A stretch of DNA of 64,000 bases from Isoetes taiwanensis (lineage: Eukaryota; Streptophyta; Lycopodiopsida; Isoetales; Isoetaceae), in assembly GCA_021234155.1 (NCBI GenBank), contig JAJEKV010000030.1, positions 2,379,842-2,443,841 on the forward strand, written 5' to 3'. Below the pieces are notes generated by a model. The model was not told the DNA's origin. It worked only from the letters and a program-made list of their open reading frames with translations, and searched no databases. Shown piece by piece: positions 47,131 to 59,114 of the stretch (positions are counted from its first letter, which is position 1; each line of letters starts with the position of its first letter). The translations under genes were made by a program, and so were the position numbers.

Positions 47131-48480
47131 CAATCTAAGTCCGATTGGATGTGAACTATTGGAACTTCCTTCCCAATAGATAGTGTCTCTATATCTTCAA
47201 TGCTCTCACCATTGCTAGGAACTCCTGGTCATGGGTTGGGTAGCGCATTTCAGCGTCATTCGTTTTTCTTGAATCATATGCTACAACCCTCTGACTCCTC
47301 TTGCATTAAGGTTGCTCCTGTTGCAATCTTGTTAGCGTCAGTTGCCACCAACTTATCTTCTCTGGATCTAACAATGTCAAGACTAGGATAGTCTCTAAAG
47401 CTTCTTTCAACGTCTCGAATGCTACTTGGGCCTTCTTTTGCCATTGACTCGCCCAGTCCTTTATCTTCTCTGCTTTGGTGAGGTCCATTAGCGGTGCTGC
47501 TATCTTGACAAAAGTTCTTGATGATTTTTCTATAATAACCCGCTAAGCCGAGGAAGCTCTTCACTTCATGGATGTTCTTCGGTGCTGGCCAATCAATTAC
47601 CGCTTCAATTAGGGTCGGTGGAAATCCCTTCTGCTGAAATTACATGTCCCAAGTATACTCTTTCGGTAGCGAAGTGACACTTGGACAACTTCGCGTAGAG
47701 TTGATGCCTCCTTAGCTTCTTAAGTACCTTCCTTAAGTGTTGTGGATGCTCCTCCAGGGACTTGCTATACACCAAGATGTCATCGAAGAAAAGTATGATG
47801 AACATATCCAGAAACTCATGAAAAATGTCGTTCATGAGCCTCATGAAGGTTGCTGGGGCATTGAACAGTCCGAATAGCATCATTGTGAACTCATAATGGA
47901 TATATCTCATTCTGAAAGCTGTGGATATCCTCTTCTTTAATCCTGATCTAATGGTAACCCGACCTCAATCTATCTTGGACAATACCGTTGCACTTTGGAA
48001 CCGATCCATCAAATCGTCTGATCTGGGTAAGGCGTACTTGTTCTTGATGGCGTGCTTGTTTAATTGACGATAGTCATTGCACATCCTCAAGCTTCCACCT
48101 TTCTTCTTGACGAACAGGATAGGCGCCCTGAACGGGGAGACATGAGGTCTTATCAACCCTAGGTCTAACAACTCTTGCAATTGCTTCTTCAATTCTGCCA
48201 ACTCCTGAGATGTCATTCTGTATGGTGCCTTACTTGTGGGCTTAGTCCCTGGTTTCACACTCGACTTCCCTGTACGAAGGAAGTTGCTTGATCTCATTTG
48301 GGAATAAATCATTGAATTCCTTCACTAGCTTGGCTATTTGCTTCGGCAGCTTTTGACCACCTTTTGAAAGTATATGGATGAGATCTAGCGTAGCCCGCTG
48401 CAAAGGCAAGAAGTTGATCTCCTGCAAAAGTATATCGTAGGTAGGCACAATCTCCACATTTGATAAGGACGGCGGTCTTG
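47130..48480 (-). mobile_element. Ty3/gypsy pol fragment, degenerate
   Basis: In minus-strand order: a linker with [13 protein letters not shown], the reverse transcriptase with [14 protein letters not shown] and [13 protein letters not shown], then [14 protein letters not shown] and [10 protein letters not shown] (active-site Asp pair kept), then [11 protein letters not shown], and an RNase H part with V-A-T-D-A and, near 47,260-47,170, Y-P-T-H-D-Q-E-F-L-A. Several frameshifts separate the blocks. No integrase, gag or LTR is seen. The upstream end joins a different retroelement near 48,480. Confidence 0.85.
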
Positions 48481-48536
48481 GTCGACGTGAAGACGAGATG
48501 AAAAACACCTTAGTCTTTGCCAAATTCACATGCATT
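48480..48536 (-). pseudogene. Distal piece of the interrupted LINE-type reverse transcriptase
   Basis: The minus frame reads M-H-V-N-L-A-K-T-K-V-F-F, the conserved segment that follows the catalytic Asp pair in many LINE reverse transcriptases. It continues the reading of 56,544-56,406 if the intervening L1 and one target duplication are set aside. The exact junction with the gypsy sequence (near 48,480-48,495) is unclear. Confidence 0.6.
48526..48536. repeat. Target-site duplication, left copy (L1)
   Basis: TCACATGCATT at 48,526-48,536 is repeated at 56,406-56,416, straight after the poly-A tail of the L1. Confidence 0.75.
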
Positions 48537-49369
48537 GAAAGGCGAAGGGAGAAAATTACATGGAGCGCCAATTTTCTTGGAAAGTTTGTCCTTTTCTGGA
48601 AAATTCTGTTGAGCCCTGTTTCTTGGTTGTTTTTTGAAATTTCTGCCCCATTCGACCCCAATTTCTCTTAGATCTCTGCTAGCCTTGTAGGGGCTAGCAA
48701 TTCAAGCTTGAATTCATATGATTCCTCTGCAATTTACCTACATATGGATACAAAAATCTTTGTAATCCTTCAAGACAAAGGCAGATTAACGTGTGGTTAC
48801 TTGAACGGATCTGTTACTCAACTCTGGCAATCTCTGATTACAAGGGAATACTTCAGGAGGAGAATTTTCAACCTGGTATACATTTGTTCCAAGTTGTGAA
48901 GAATTTGAGGCAGAAATTGTTCAATCTTGGTTGGAAGAATTCATAGGAAACAAGAATTGGCTAAAGCTGCAATATTTGAGTGAATTGTGGACCGGACAGA
49001 TACAAAGTTAACAGTTAGATTGTAGGCCGAAGGATTAAGGGCAATGAGGATTGCTTTTCTGATCTCTTAGTGATTGTGTTGATTTTGAACAAAAGCTTTT
49101 TCCTACCGTTATCTTACGCCATTTACGTGAATCATCCTTCTTCCCCCCTTTTTAATTTTCTTTCACTGCTTTTGTTGTTTCCCGGCCTTTACAATGGAAA
49201 ATTTAGCCAATTTTAACCCTAAATTCCCTGCTTTTTCTCCACGAATTTGCTCAGCTTCAAGACTCGGCGGCTCTCCTTGCTTCATCGGTTAAGACTCTTC
49301 CAAGAAAATCCAAAAAAGGTCGATTTTTTGGAGATTTTGCTAACCTTATACGTCTCCCCGATCGGATCA

Positions 49370-51687
49370 TGAATCCCTTAACTCATGAGGTGCCAATATG
49401 GGACAATCTTTGAAGGATCCAAATCGCCATGGTGGGGTTACCAGCTCTACACCCTTCCACTCAAATTCGTTACCTTATGGAGTTCCTAAGCCAAGAAGAA
49501 AGATCCTTTTCGGACAAAACCACGGATCTTTGCTTTTGTTGAACTTCCAAGCTGCAGAGGGAAATAGGCAACCTTTATATCATGGTATATCCTTAAATCT
49601 TCCCTCGTGCATGAAAAATGTTGATTCTTAAAGATCTTCTTTGTTCTTGTCAAAGTTAACAAATGTGGGATAAATGCGGGGAAATTATGGACTTTTGCCA
49701 AAATCTTCAAAAGGAGTCCTCATCAAGGCAATGTCTTGGCTAAATTATCCCTTCATTATGGTGGAGTGTGAAAATAAAAGAACAGCAAACTTTTTCCTCA
49801 ACAGTGGTCCTCTGGTTTTTGAAAATTTCCAAATCTCTTTCCTCAAATGGAATCCCAGATTGACTCCTTGTGTATTGCTTCCACTACCCTCCATGGCCTG
49901 AATCCAATTTATTGGAATGAAGATTGTTTCAGGAAATTATTTAACTCTATTGGCACCTACATCTCCACTGAATATTCTCCTGATAGGCCTCCTAGAGCTT
50001 TCATTCAGCTAGACTTCTCCAAAGACATCCCAACTGAAATCCCTTTCCTTGATGCTTTTGGGCAAAAGTCAACATTATCACTAAGATGGTCAGGTTTGCC
50101 TTCCTGTTGTCAGTTATGCCAGAACAGGCATTTCTGGTATGAGAATTGTAGGGTAAACTCCAAAAAACAGACTGATGAGACAATTATGAACACAATTCTT
50201 TCAAAGGAATTAGAAAAAGATGGCAGAGATATAGTTACAGAGGAGCCAATAGCAAAAAAAACTGCCAATCCTCAAGGTGTGATGGAAACAAGTATGGAAA
50301 CATTGCCAGGCAATGCTACAAAGGCCAACAATGAATTTGCTTGGAAAAGGGTCAATGGATCTCAAAAGAGAATCCAAAAAAACAGATTAGAGAAAGAAAA
50401 TATTAAAAATAGCCAGGGTGTTGTATTCTCAGATTTGACCTTCAGCAAACGCAGCTTAACAGGTATACAAAAAAAAGCTGCAGAGATTAAGGTCATACAA
50501 AAGTATGGGGATTTCTCAGGCAAAGGAAAAGCTCCAATTGGTCAATCAATTGGTCAATCAGCAAAGTCAACAGAAGACTTGCACTCTACTCTAGACAAAA
50601 TTATTCAAGATGCTAAAGCTTTGAATAATTCTAGATTATCTACATCTTTGTCCCAAAAAAAGAATAGTAAGGGAGATTCATTAATTAGGGAAAGCCATAT
50701 TACCAAGTCTTATCCATTGGACAACCAAATAATATTGGAAAAGGAGAGCTCTGAGAAGGTGATCTCTGATTCTCAAAAGGTAGAAAATGTTACAGTGCAG
50801 AAATCTCCGAATCTTCCCAATAAAAGTTCAGCACCTGAAATGGTCAATGACTCGGTCAAAAGTGGAAAACAAGATACACCAAATTGTCTTGACTTGGAAA
50901 ATAAGGTCCTCTGCTCCAATTAATTTGGTACTTGTAAACTTAAATACTAACCTTGATGATCAGATTTTGGATTACGGAAATATGGTGACCCATCCTTCTG
51001 CATCAGATAATCCATATGTTGATCCTCCTTCTCATCCTCCCTCTCATCCTTCATGCTCAAGTCCTAAGGTCCAACTTGAACCCCTTATTGACTTTGGAAA
51101 CAGCCCCACTCATGTGAGTCAAAAATGTTCCTCCATCTCTTGAGGATATTGAGAAACAAATGGCGTTCTTCGGGAAAAGGATTGGTAAACATAAATTCAG
51201 GTCAAGGTGCCTCTCGAGATGAAAATACAAAAAGGTTAGAATTCTCTCCAGAATGCTCTGATGAAATATTGATGGTCCTAGATACTCCAGAACGAGAACA
51301 TAATCAAATAGAATGTGAATCACCTTCAAGTATTAGTCCAGAGATTTGCACCAATGGTCAGAATTCAACTATGGCAGCTCATCTTTCCAGGCAAGTACCC
51401 TTCCAAAATTCCTCTAAGATAAATTTATTTGATAATTCTATAAATAGAATGTTTGAGTTTATTCCAGGGGGGCATCTGATAGTGAGGATGAGTTAGTTTT
51501 GGATAGTAACAAGGAAAATGTGGGCAAAAAAAGCTGGGGAGATGATGAGCTATTGAGAGATACCTTTTTGAAGCCAAAGGCTAAAGCTATGGTTAACTTA
51601 ATGGACTCTAACACTCCTGCCAACAACACCAGGAGTAAGAAATCCAAGCAAGGCAACAAAAAAGGGGGAAAAAAGAGAAACATTTGA
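49370..51687 (+). pseudogene. L1 ORF1 (DUF4283 and zinc-knuckle type)
   Basis: This is the nucleic-acid-binding protein of plant L1 elements. A DUF4283-like stretch is seen at about 49,740-49,860 (R-T-A-N-F-F-L-N-S-G-P then F-L-K-W-N-P). A one-frame jump follows into a long frame to 50,923 with L-R-W-S-G-L-P-S-C-C-Q-L-C-Q-N-R-H-F and an E-N-C, a CxxC...H...C knuckle. After a Ser/Lys-rich region, further frame changes lead to a basic tail (K-S-K-Q-G-N-K-K-G-G-K-K-R) with a stop at 51,687. The start is uncertain; an ATG at 49,370 is one option. Confidence 0.7.
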
Positions 51688-51719
51688 TCCTACCTATCTT
51701 GTTTCTTATTTCTTTCCTA

Positions 51720-54700
51720 ATGAAGATAGTTAGTTGGAATCTGAGAGGTATTAAGGGTCCTTTAAAAAGGAGGAGAGCTATCTCCCAATTGAGACAATAT
51801 AATGCAGACATTATCTTGCTGCAAGAGTTGAAGCTCCCTAAATTTGAGGCCTCCAATCTGGGATATTGGATCTATCCAGGGTCTTCTTCAATTTGGATTG
51901 AAGCTAATGGTACTAGGGGGGGCTTGGCTATTATTTGGAAAAATCTGCAGCACATCTCTTACTGCAATAGTGTTTCAAAAATGTGGCAGGCTGTGACCTT
52001 TTCTTTGAATAATTCCACCATTGGAGTCATAAATGTTTATGCCTCTACTTGTCCTAAGGAGAGAGAGAAACTTTGGCCTACAATTAATTCTTGGATTTCA
52101 AACAACTCCAACATTGACTGGATCCTTGCAGGTGATTTTAACAATACTCCTACTTGGGACATGAAGCTTGGGAATAAAATTAATATGTCTATAACTGAGA
52201 GAACTTGTTAGGATAAACTTTTAGCTGACTCATCCATGATTCACATTCCATCCTCTACCTCCATTTATTCTTGGTCTAATAGCGAGAAAGGAAGGGACAG
52301 AGTTTCATTGTGCTTTAGGCAGATTTTATATCTCTAACCCTCACTTTCGGATCTGGGACAATTGTTATGTATCAAGTGATGATGGAACATCTATCTCGAC
52401 CACCAACCCCAATTTCTTTGTACCAAGCATCGCTAAGTTCCCCAAGGGACATAAACATTCCTTTCAAACTCAAGCTCTCTACGCTCCACAATGTTTATTT
52501 TCAGTGAGGAGTTCTTTGATTTCTATTCTTCTATTGACTCAGTCTTTCCAAATTCTTTTATGAAGAACTTTTATCATAAAATCAAAAAGGCTAAAGACCT
52601 GGATCAAATCTGGGCCAAAGATAAGCATAAAGCAAAAGTTCAGAAAAAAAGAGACTTGAGCAAAATGAAAGAAATTAGATCCTTGCTTCAAATCGATCCA
52701 TATAACCACAATCTTCATGTTGGAGAAGAAATTGTTGAGAATCTGATTAAGAATATAGAAGAAAGGGATGCGTGGTTCTCTGCAATTAAATGCAAAATTA
52801 AATACAATAGTGAGATTGATCGGGGCTGCTCAAAATTTTTTTCTTTAGAGTGGCTAAGTGCGGGCTCCTAAAAAAATTCCATCAATCGGGTTATTAACAA
52901 TTATGGTACTTCTCTAGGTTCTATTCGATATTAAAAATTTCTTCTTTGAGAACTACTCCCTCTGTTCAAAAAAGTGATCTTTACGCTCTCGAAGTTGTGG
53001 ACAAGGATAAGTTCATTAGCAATCTAGACACTATCTTACCTTATCCAATTGATAATATGGATATTTCCCTTCTTGCTACCCCAATGAAGATGAGATATAT
53101 AAAACCTTCTTGAGTTTTTCCAAAGATAAGTCCCCGGCCCGGATGGTTATCCCCCAATTTTATATACAATTTTGGGATATTATGAAAAAGAGATGTTATC
53201 AGTCTTGTGCATGGATTTTGGAATTCCAATCATCTTCATCCCTCAATTTTTACGCTGGTTTTATAACTCTAGTGCCTAAGGTTGACAACCCGAGCTCTTT
53301 CTCTGAATGGAGACCAATTTCCTTGACAAATTCATCTTACAAGCTATGTGCTAAAATTATTGCAAAGAGAATTCAATCTTATCTCCAAAAAAATATCAGT
53401 GTCAATCAAATGCCTTTTACGCCTAATAGATTCATTTTGGATAATTACATCAGTGCCATGGAAGGCTTACATTGGAACAGAATTTCAAATCAATCTTGCA
53501 TCCTGTTGAAGTTGGATTTTAAAAGAGCATTTGATACACTGAGCTGGGACTTTATTGACCTTGCTTTAAAAAGATGGGCTTCGGGCAAAGCTTATCTCTC
53601 TTATACATGGATTAAATTCTATGTCTAATTCTCTGCTGTGTTGATAAATGGTTCTCCCTCAAATTTCTTCCCTTTAGCTAAAGGTGTCGGGGGTGGGGTT
53701 GCCCCCTAGCTCCCTATCTCTTTCTCATTGTTGCTGAAATCTTCGACAAGGAGTGTGCTTCATTGCAAAATGCGGAGTTTTAAGCGGTGCGAAACTCCCA
53801 AATAATTTGGATTCCCTCACAATATCTCAATATGAGATGATACCTTTGCTTTCACGGACTCTAATACCAGAAATGTCAATACTTTCTTGGATCTTATCAA
53901 AGAGTTCTCATTTGCCTCTGGGGTCCATCTTAATTTGGATAAAAGTAAGATTATTGGAGATATTATCCGACCTTCAATATGTGGCATATCGTGCTCAATA
54001 CCAATCAAGCCTCTAATCTCTTAGGCATGCCACTTTCTCTCAATCACAGTTTAAAAGGTATCACGGGATCCAATTCTACAAAGGATAAAGAGGAAGTGAA
54101 TAATTATAGAAACTGTCTCTCTCTTTTGCGGGAAGGACAATTATTGCAAATTCTGTCCTAGCTTCTTCTCATGTCTATTTTCTCCTCGCCCTAGTTGCCC
54201 CTAAAGCAATTTATTACGAGTTGGAGAAAGTAATCAGAAATTTCATGCGGAATGGGTCTCATCTCGTGGCTGGAACTCAATCTCTAGACCTAAAAATTTG
54301 GGAGGTCTTGGATGTAAAAATCTCCATTTACGAGGCTTGTTCTCTGGCGGTAAATATATATGGAGAACAATTATGGGCAATAATTCTCCTGCCTCCATTT
54401 TCATTGCTCATTGGCTGAATATTTCCTATCTTTCGGTCATCCTTCTATTAAGCATTCACTCCCACGAATGCGCCTTTATTAATATTCATCCTGCTCCAAA
54501 TACTTCTCCTTTGATGAGGAATATGATTATGGCACGGAATAAAATCCACCACGAAATAAGAGAGATGATCTCCAAGATGCTACTATGAACACTAGCCTAT
54601 TTTGATCACCTATTTTCTCGATCCACATTCAAAAAGTTATGGCTATCAAGCATCCAAAAATTTATAGCGAGATGGGCCACTAAAGGGATCACTACTATCA

Positions 54701-55415
54701 AGGATCTTTATAGAAATAATAATTCCTTTATTTCTTGAATTTTGCTTTTAAAATCCGTGCTCGGAGGGACTTCCACCGATAAGAAAATGTATGTCTACTT
54801 TAAGACTATCCTAGCTACTTTCAATAATTTCAATGACTTCAATAACTCGATTTGGTTGCACTATAAATGGGAAGTTAGTTTATAAGGTAAAGGAAATTTA
54901 CTCTTTGATAAATGTTCTTTGATGCTCCTCTAAAAGCTATGATGAAATGGTCTTTGGATCATCCCCAAGTCCTTTCTCTTTTCAAAAATGTTTGGAACTC
55001 CCTCTTGCACTCCAAAAAATCAGATTCTTTGTTTGGTTAATTGCACAAAGGAGCCTCACAAATTTGGTTTCTTTGTCTAGGAGAATTAATGTATCTCTTG
55101 TCACTCACTGGGTGTTTTCAGAATGAGACTTTGGAGCATATCTTTCTTTGTCCCAAGCTTAGACCTTTTGGATTTGGTTCATTGATAAAAGCGGCCATTA
55201 CCTTAAAAAAGGAACTTTGATGACATTATTGACTTCGTGCAACAAGATGATATCTTTGCTAATACTCTTGTCCATCTTGCCTTATGGAACATTTGGAAGT
55301 CTAGAAATAGAATCCTTTATGCCTCTAAACCTCTTTCTACTTTCTGGATTAAAATGCATTTCCAGTTAGATATTGAAGCTATTGCCACATGTCACAAGAG
55401 AAAATTTTGGAGATA
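51720..55415 (+). pseudogene. L1 ORF2: endonuclease and reverse transcriptase
   Basis: The ATG at 51,720 opens M-K-I-V-S-W-N-L-R-G, the start of an AP-type endonuclease. L-L-Q-E-L-K-L and A-G-D-F-N-N-T carry catalytic residues. A stop at 52,209 and later frameshifts break it. Reverse transcriptase pieces: G-F-I-T-L-V-P-K, W-R-P-I-S-L-T-N, L-K-L-D-F-K-R-A-F-D-T-L-S-W (53,500s), G-C-P-L-A-P-Y-L-F (53,695 on) and the Asp pair D-D-T-F-A-F (53,836 on), where a TGA replaces the residue before the Asp pair. Near 55,115-55,155, N-E-T-L-E-H-I-F-L-C-P marks the zinc-binding region after the polymerase. Confidence 0.8.
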
Positions 55416-56405
55416 AATACAACATTTGTTGGAATGTGATAGGGCTTTTCAAGGGGCCACTTTGACTTATTTGTTTCCAACCTCAATGTTATTGATTCTA
55501 ATGCTCCATACTCGATTGTGACAGATTATCTTAAGTTTCTTAAAGGAGAAGGATCCACAAAACTGAATCTACGATATTGTGACTATGAATTATCTCTGCA
55601 CCAAAATCAGGGAGCTGGAAAAGAATTAACACTGAAGCAGCTATGTGACATGACAGATGAATTTTTACAGGAGATAGAGAGATCTAAACAAAAGGAAGCA
55701 GTATGGGCAGCAATATACACCAGGGAACTCATGCAAATGCATATTACGATTTCCATTTTCTTGCTAATTCCCACTTTGCTATGAAGAGCGGTTGAGTAGT
55801 TATAGAGAAATGTATTACGATCCACAAGCTTCCTCGATGATTTACATGGTACTTTCATCGTTACTCATGGGGAAGGAAAGTCTGAAATATGCTATTAGTG
55901 AGAATGGTGTGGGCGAAATACTTACTCTATGGGTTCGACAGCAGAATTCTACCAGCACTACAATGAGTGGTTTGACAACAACCTTAACAGCCAAGACCAA
56001 TCCTCTTTACTATTCTAAACCCTTTCCATGCCTGCCAATCATGTTCATGATCCCTATTTCCAGAATTCATTTTTTGAAGATCATGTTTGGTATTTTTGTT
56101 TACATTTACAGGAAATTTGAAGACTCTATTTTGAGGTGCTCAACACAGATAGCTGACTTCTTGCTGCTCTGAAATATTTAACTCTCTTTTGAGATTCTGC
56201 TGACATTTGATATTACTACTGTTGGTACCATTGATATTAGCTGGATTCTATCACTAATTGTTTTTGTTCTCTCTGATGCTCAACTCTTGTGAGTATCAAA
56301 TTTTCACCTTTGTCATGCTATCTTCAAGCTTGACAATTGGTTTGTATGGCTTTATCTAATTAATGAAAAAATCAACCCTTACTCTCAAAAAAAAAAAAAA
56401 AAAAA
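55416..56405 (+). other. L1 3' region and poly-A
   Basis: Short open stretches (for example 55,518-55,784) follow ORF2 without a recognised domain. The segment ends 'tggctttatctaattaatg', then about 18 A residues, the usual end of plant L1 elements. Confidence 0.6.
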
Positions 56406-56416
56406 TCACATGCATT
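56406..56416. repeat. Target-site duplication, right copy (L1)
   Basis: TCACATGCATT follows the A-run directly and matches 48,526-48,536. Confidence 0.75.
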
Positions 56417-57110
56417 CTCGTGGCTTGATAGAACGTGCCATGCATATCGGCCGGGGTGTAAGCTAAGACGTCCACATCGTCATTGTAGATGAGTGCCGGA
56501 TTTGCGTGAGTTGAGTGCCTTGATCTCCATGCTGAACAAGCCAACCCTCAGCTCATCAATATGCAAACCAAAAAACGTTGGAGAGAGTGGGCATTGTTGG
56601 CAGACCCTAACACTACTGTTTACAAGTTAGCCTTGTGGTGGCATTCAGGCTGAACATGTTTCATACAGCCAGTATACAGCATTCTGCTCCGAAGGGATCC
56701 CAACTGCATCAATCTCTCCCATAGCTTTTTTCTAGGCAACGTGTCAAAAACCTTTGCAAAGTCGACAAAGCAACAATACAAGTCATGTCTGTGATTTTTG
56801 CTATCTTCGATCAGGGCTAAAATATGATCAATGGTGGAGTGCAGGGCCTGAACCCTACCTATATAAGGGTTCGAACTTATTTCCTCTACTCATGCCATCA
56901 TTTGCTGCTCCAGAATGCCAGCCAACAATTTTGCAAACAACGAGCTGATCATTTCGTGCGCTAATTGGTTGGACAGTGAGGATCTCCTGCCTTATAAATG
57001 GGAACTACACTATTGGTGGTGCACTGTGTGAGAGAAAGCCTTTCTGAAGTGCTCTATTAAACAACCAATTAGGAGAACTATATGTGGCCCTCCTAGTAAT
57101 TCATTTAGTC
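56406..57110 (-). pseudogene. LINE-type reverse transcriptase, proximal piece
   Basis: In minus-strand order: a region like 'I-Y-K-A-G-D-P' broken by frameshift (~56,990), then I-A-L-I-E-D-type sequence and C-C-F-V-D-F-A-K-V-F-D-T-L-P-R-K-K-L-W (~56,770), then C-P-L-S-P-T-F-F-G-L-H-I-D-E-L (~56,600), then L-I-Y-N-D-D-V-D-V-L-A (~56,485). These are palm-domain motifs, with Y-N-D-D as the active-site box. The reading ends in R-M-H-V at the L1 poly-A and resumes as M-H-V-N-L-A-K-T-K at 48,536. This is a different LINE lineage from the inserted L1. Confidence 0.8.
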
Positions 57111-58158
57111 TTTTGCTTTAGGTTGACATTTGCTTCACTTGGATACATTGTCCTTTTGTGCCATTGCCCATTTGCCTCACGTTGGTCCTGCTAACTCTGT
57201 TTGTGCCCTTGTATTTATTGGTTTCACTCGACGTCTTTTGCATGCTATTACTATCTTTAGTCCTTATGAGACAATTGTCCTTTTGCTCTAGGTTGCCGCA
57301 TTTATATTCCTTGATGTCATTTTTTGTATTAGTTTTTAGCATCATTTGCTCATTCCATTGTCCCATGTACTTTGTCCCTTTATTTCCATTTATTCCATTT
57401 CATCAGTATTTTGTAGTTATCCAATATTATAATGTTATAGGGTGTTGTATCCAGCCCTAATTTGCACGACCCAGATTATTCCAGCTCAACGGCCCAGATT
57501 ATGCTAAAAATAAGAAGGGCTTGGGCACATTGGAGCCTGCATAGAAGGCCGCGAGCACCAAGTCAAAGAGGGCCAGAAATACTGTGGTTGCACTAACTAT
57601 ACGCAGCTCCAGCCATGGTGCCCATGGAGCAACTCTACAAGCCAGTTCCTTTGCTTTTGCTATCAGCAGTTCTTATACAAATCAAGATATTGTCAAGCAA
57701 AAACTGCGTGGAAGCTTTTATCTTACTTCCATTTAGCTTCGCAAGTTTTGCCAGGTATTTTATTGCATCTGCAGAGCTTGGTTCGTGAATCTGCGAAGTT
57801 TTGTTCTTGATTTAGAAGCCATTTATTTTTCTTGCTTTGCAGGACATGGCTTTGGGATGACAAAACTTCTTCTTTGGCAAAACCTCTTCTTTGGCGGCAG
57901 TTATAGGGATGACACCGGTGACAGCAAGATGATAAGGGCCATGTGGAATGTCTTTCCCTGTTTCGACTGTTCCTGTATCTTTTATTGAGCTTCAAATCAT
58001 CCCTAACTTTCGTCGATTTCGGCTGCCAATTTGAGCTATGTAGGCTTATAAACTGCAGGCAGATGGGACCGAACAGATTAGATAAGTTCCTCCTTTCCTC
58101 TGTTTTCAGACCCCCAGATCTGAGCTTTGACACGATTTAACACGCATTTTATTGGCAG
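57111..58158. other. Non-coding DNA
   Basis: 57,118-57,460 is pyrimidine-rich with ATTGTCC(C/T)TTT-like words that recur at 60.6-61.0 kb. The rest (57.5-58.15 kb) could be the 5' region of the following exon-like blocks. A 136-residue minus frame at 57,723-58,133 has no recognisable content. Confidence 0.45.
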
Positions 58159-59114
58159 CGCAATATCGTTCTACAGCGAGCTCTCGAGGTAACCTGCAAA
58201 GCTTTACCTATTAATATTTCTATTACATTTTTTTCATATTACCCCTATTTGAAGCAGAGGTCATATCCAACATCTCTGAGTTTCTGCCCTTGAACATGGC
58301 TCCTAGTGCAGCACTTAAACCCATTAAAGCATTAAGTTCTGAGTTCATGCATTTGCTGAAGTTGTTCATTCACAACCCTGCATCATTCAAGTAATTTATG
58401 CAACTCTGCATAGGTGCTACACATAGATGCAGTTTTAAACTAAGCCTAGGACTCAAGTTTTAGATTGTTATCCTTACATCTTGGTTCTACATTGGTTGTT
58501 GGTTGATTGGTTGGTAACATCAGTATTCATCTGCGTGCAGGCCTTTGTCATTCACAAGCAGCTTTATCATTCTATGATTGAGGCAAGAGAACTTTTAAAA
58601 TTGTGAAAGAAATTGTTACCTATGTCTCATGCATAATTTGTTAGGGGGCTTTGGCATAGGTATTTTATTTTGTATGAACTAGACTGCACATACTGCTATA
58701 GCTGCATATATAATGAAGCAAGCAGTCCTCATGGCAGAGGCAGAAGAGAGAAAGAATTATGTAAGTTTACATGACCGATTTGTACAAAATAATGGACAAA
58801 GACAGAAGTAATATTTTTCCATGTATGTGAGTTATGACAAATGGCCTGGACGGATTAGGGGGGCGTCAGTATCCCGACGCCGGGACAATATCTTGTTCTA
58901 TAGCTCCAATTAGCTACTCTCGACTAGCCGATTGATAACTTAGGTAATGCACGAGCAGAAAGATGCAAACGAGGGGCAGGGCTACTGCCACATACCCACT
59001 TCCGCGAGCAAGCATATTAATGGTGATGAGGAGCGTATTATTGCTGCCGCTCAACAAGCAAACCATCTAACAGTTGAAACGATGATGGAAAAAACTGCCA
59101 AAGCAAAACAATAA
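58159..59114 (+). CDS. Possible spliced gene, unknown function
   Basis: Four exon-like blocks. 58,159-58,188 (TTGGCAG|...GAG|GTAACC) reads R-N-I-V-L-Q-R-A-L-E. 58,541-~58,600 (after GTGCAG) reads A-F-V-I-H-K-Q-L-Y-H-S-M-I-E-A-R-E-L-L-K. 58,683-58,760 (after ACTAG, ending TAT|GTAAGT) reads A-A-Y-I-M-K-Q-A-V-L-M-A-E-A-E-E-R-K. 58,944-59,114 (after CTTAG) ends A-K-A-K-Q-stop. The first, third and fourth blocks have good splice borders, but the second lacks a clean donor in frame, so the gene may be broken or mis-modelled. The product would be helical and charged. No family is recognised and the start codon was not identified. Confidence 0.4.

Larger units (their letters stand above)
48537..56405 (+). 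mobile_element. Full-length plant L1 LINE, degenerate (~7.9 kb)
   Basis: A non-LTR retrotransposon with 5' leader, ORF1, ORF2, 3' region and a terminal A-run (about 56,388-56,405), bordered by the 11-bp duplication TCACATGCATT. Both ORFs contain frameshifts and stops, so it is not active. It sits inside another reverse transcriptase gene on the opposite strand. Confidence 0.85.

Noticed and set aside
56860-56885. GGTTCGAAC-like word suggesting a tRNA B box
   Set aside because: It lies inside the LINE reverse transcriptase fragment; no acceptor stem, A box or cloverleaf is present. No tRNA gene was found anywhere in the window.
57723-58133. 136-residue minus-strand frame
   Set aside because: No recognisable domain or flanking signals, and it lies opposite a probable 5' region of plus-strand exons. 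Length alone does not support it.
58859-58890. GGCGTC...GACGCC hairpin as a second Helitron end
   Set aside because: No CTRR follows within the usual distance and the stem is only six base pairs.
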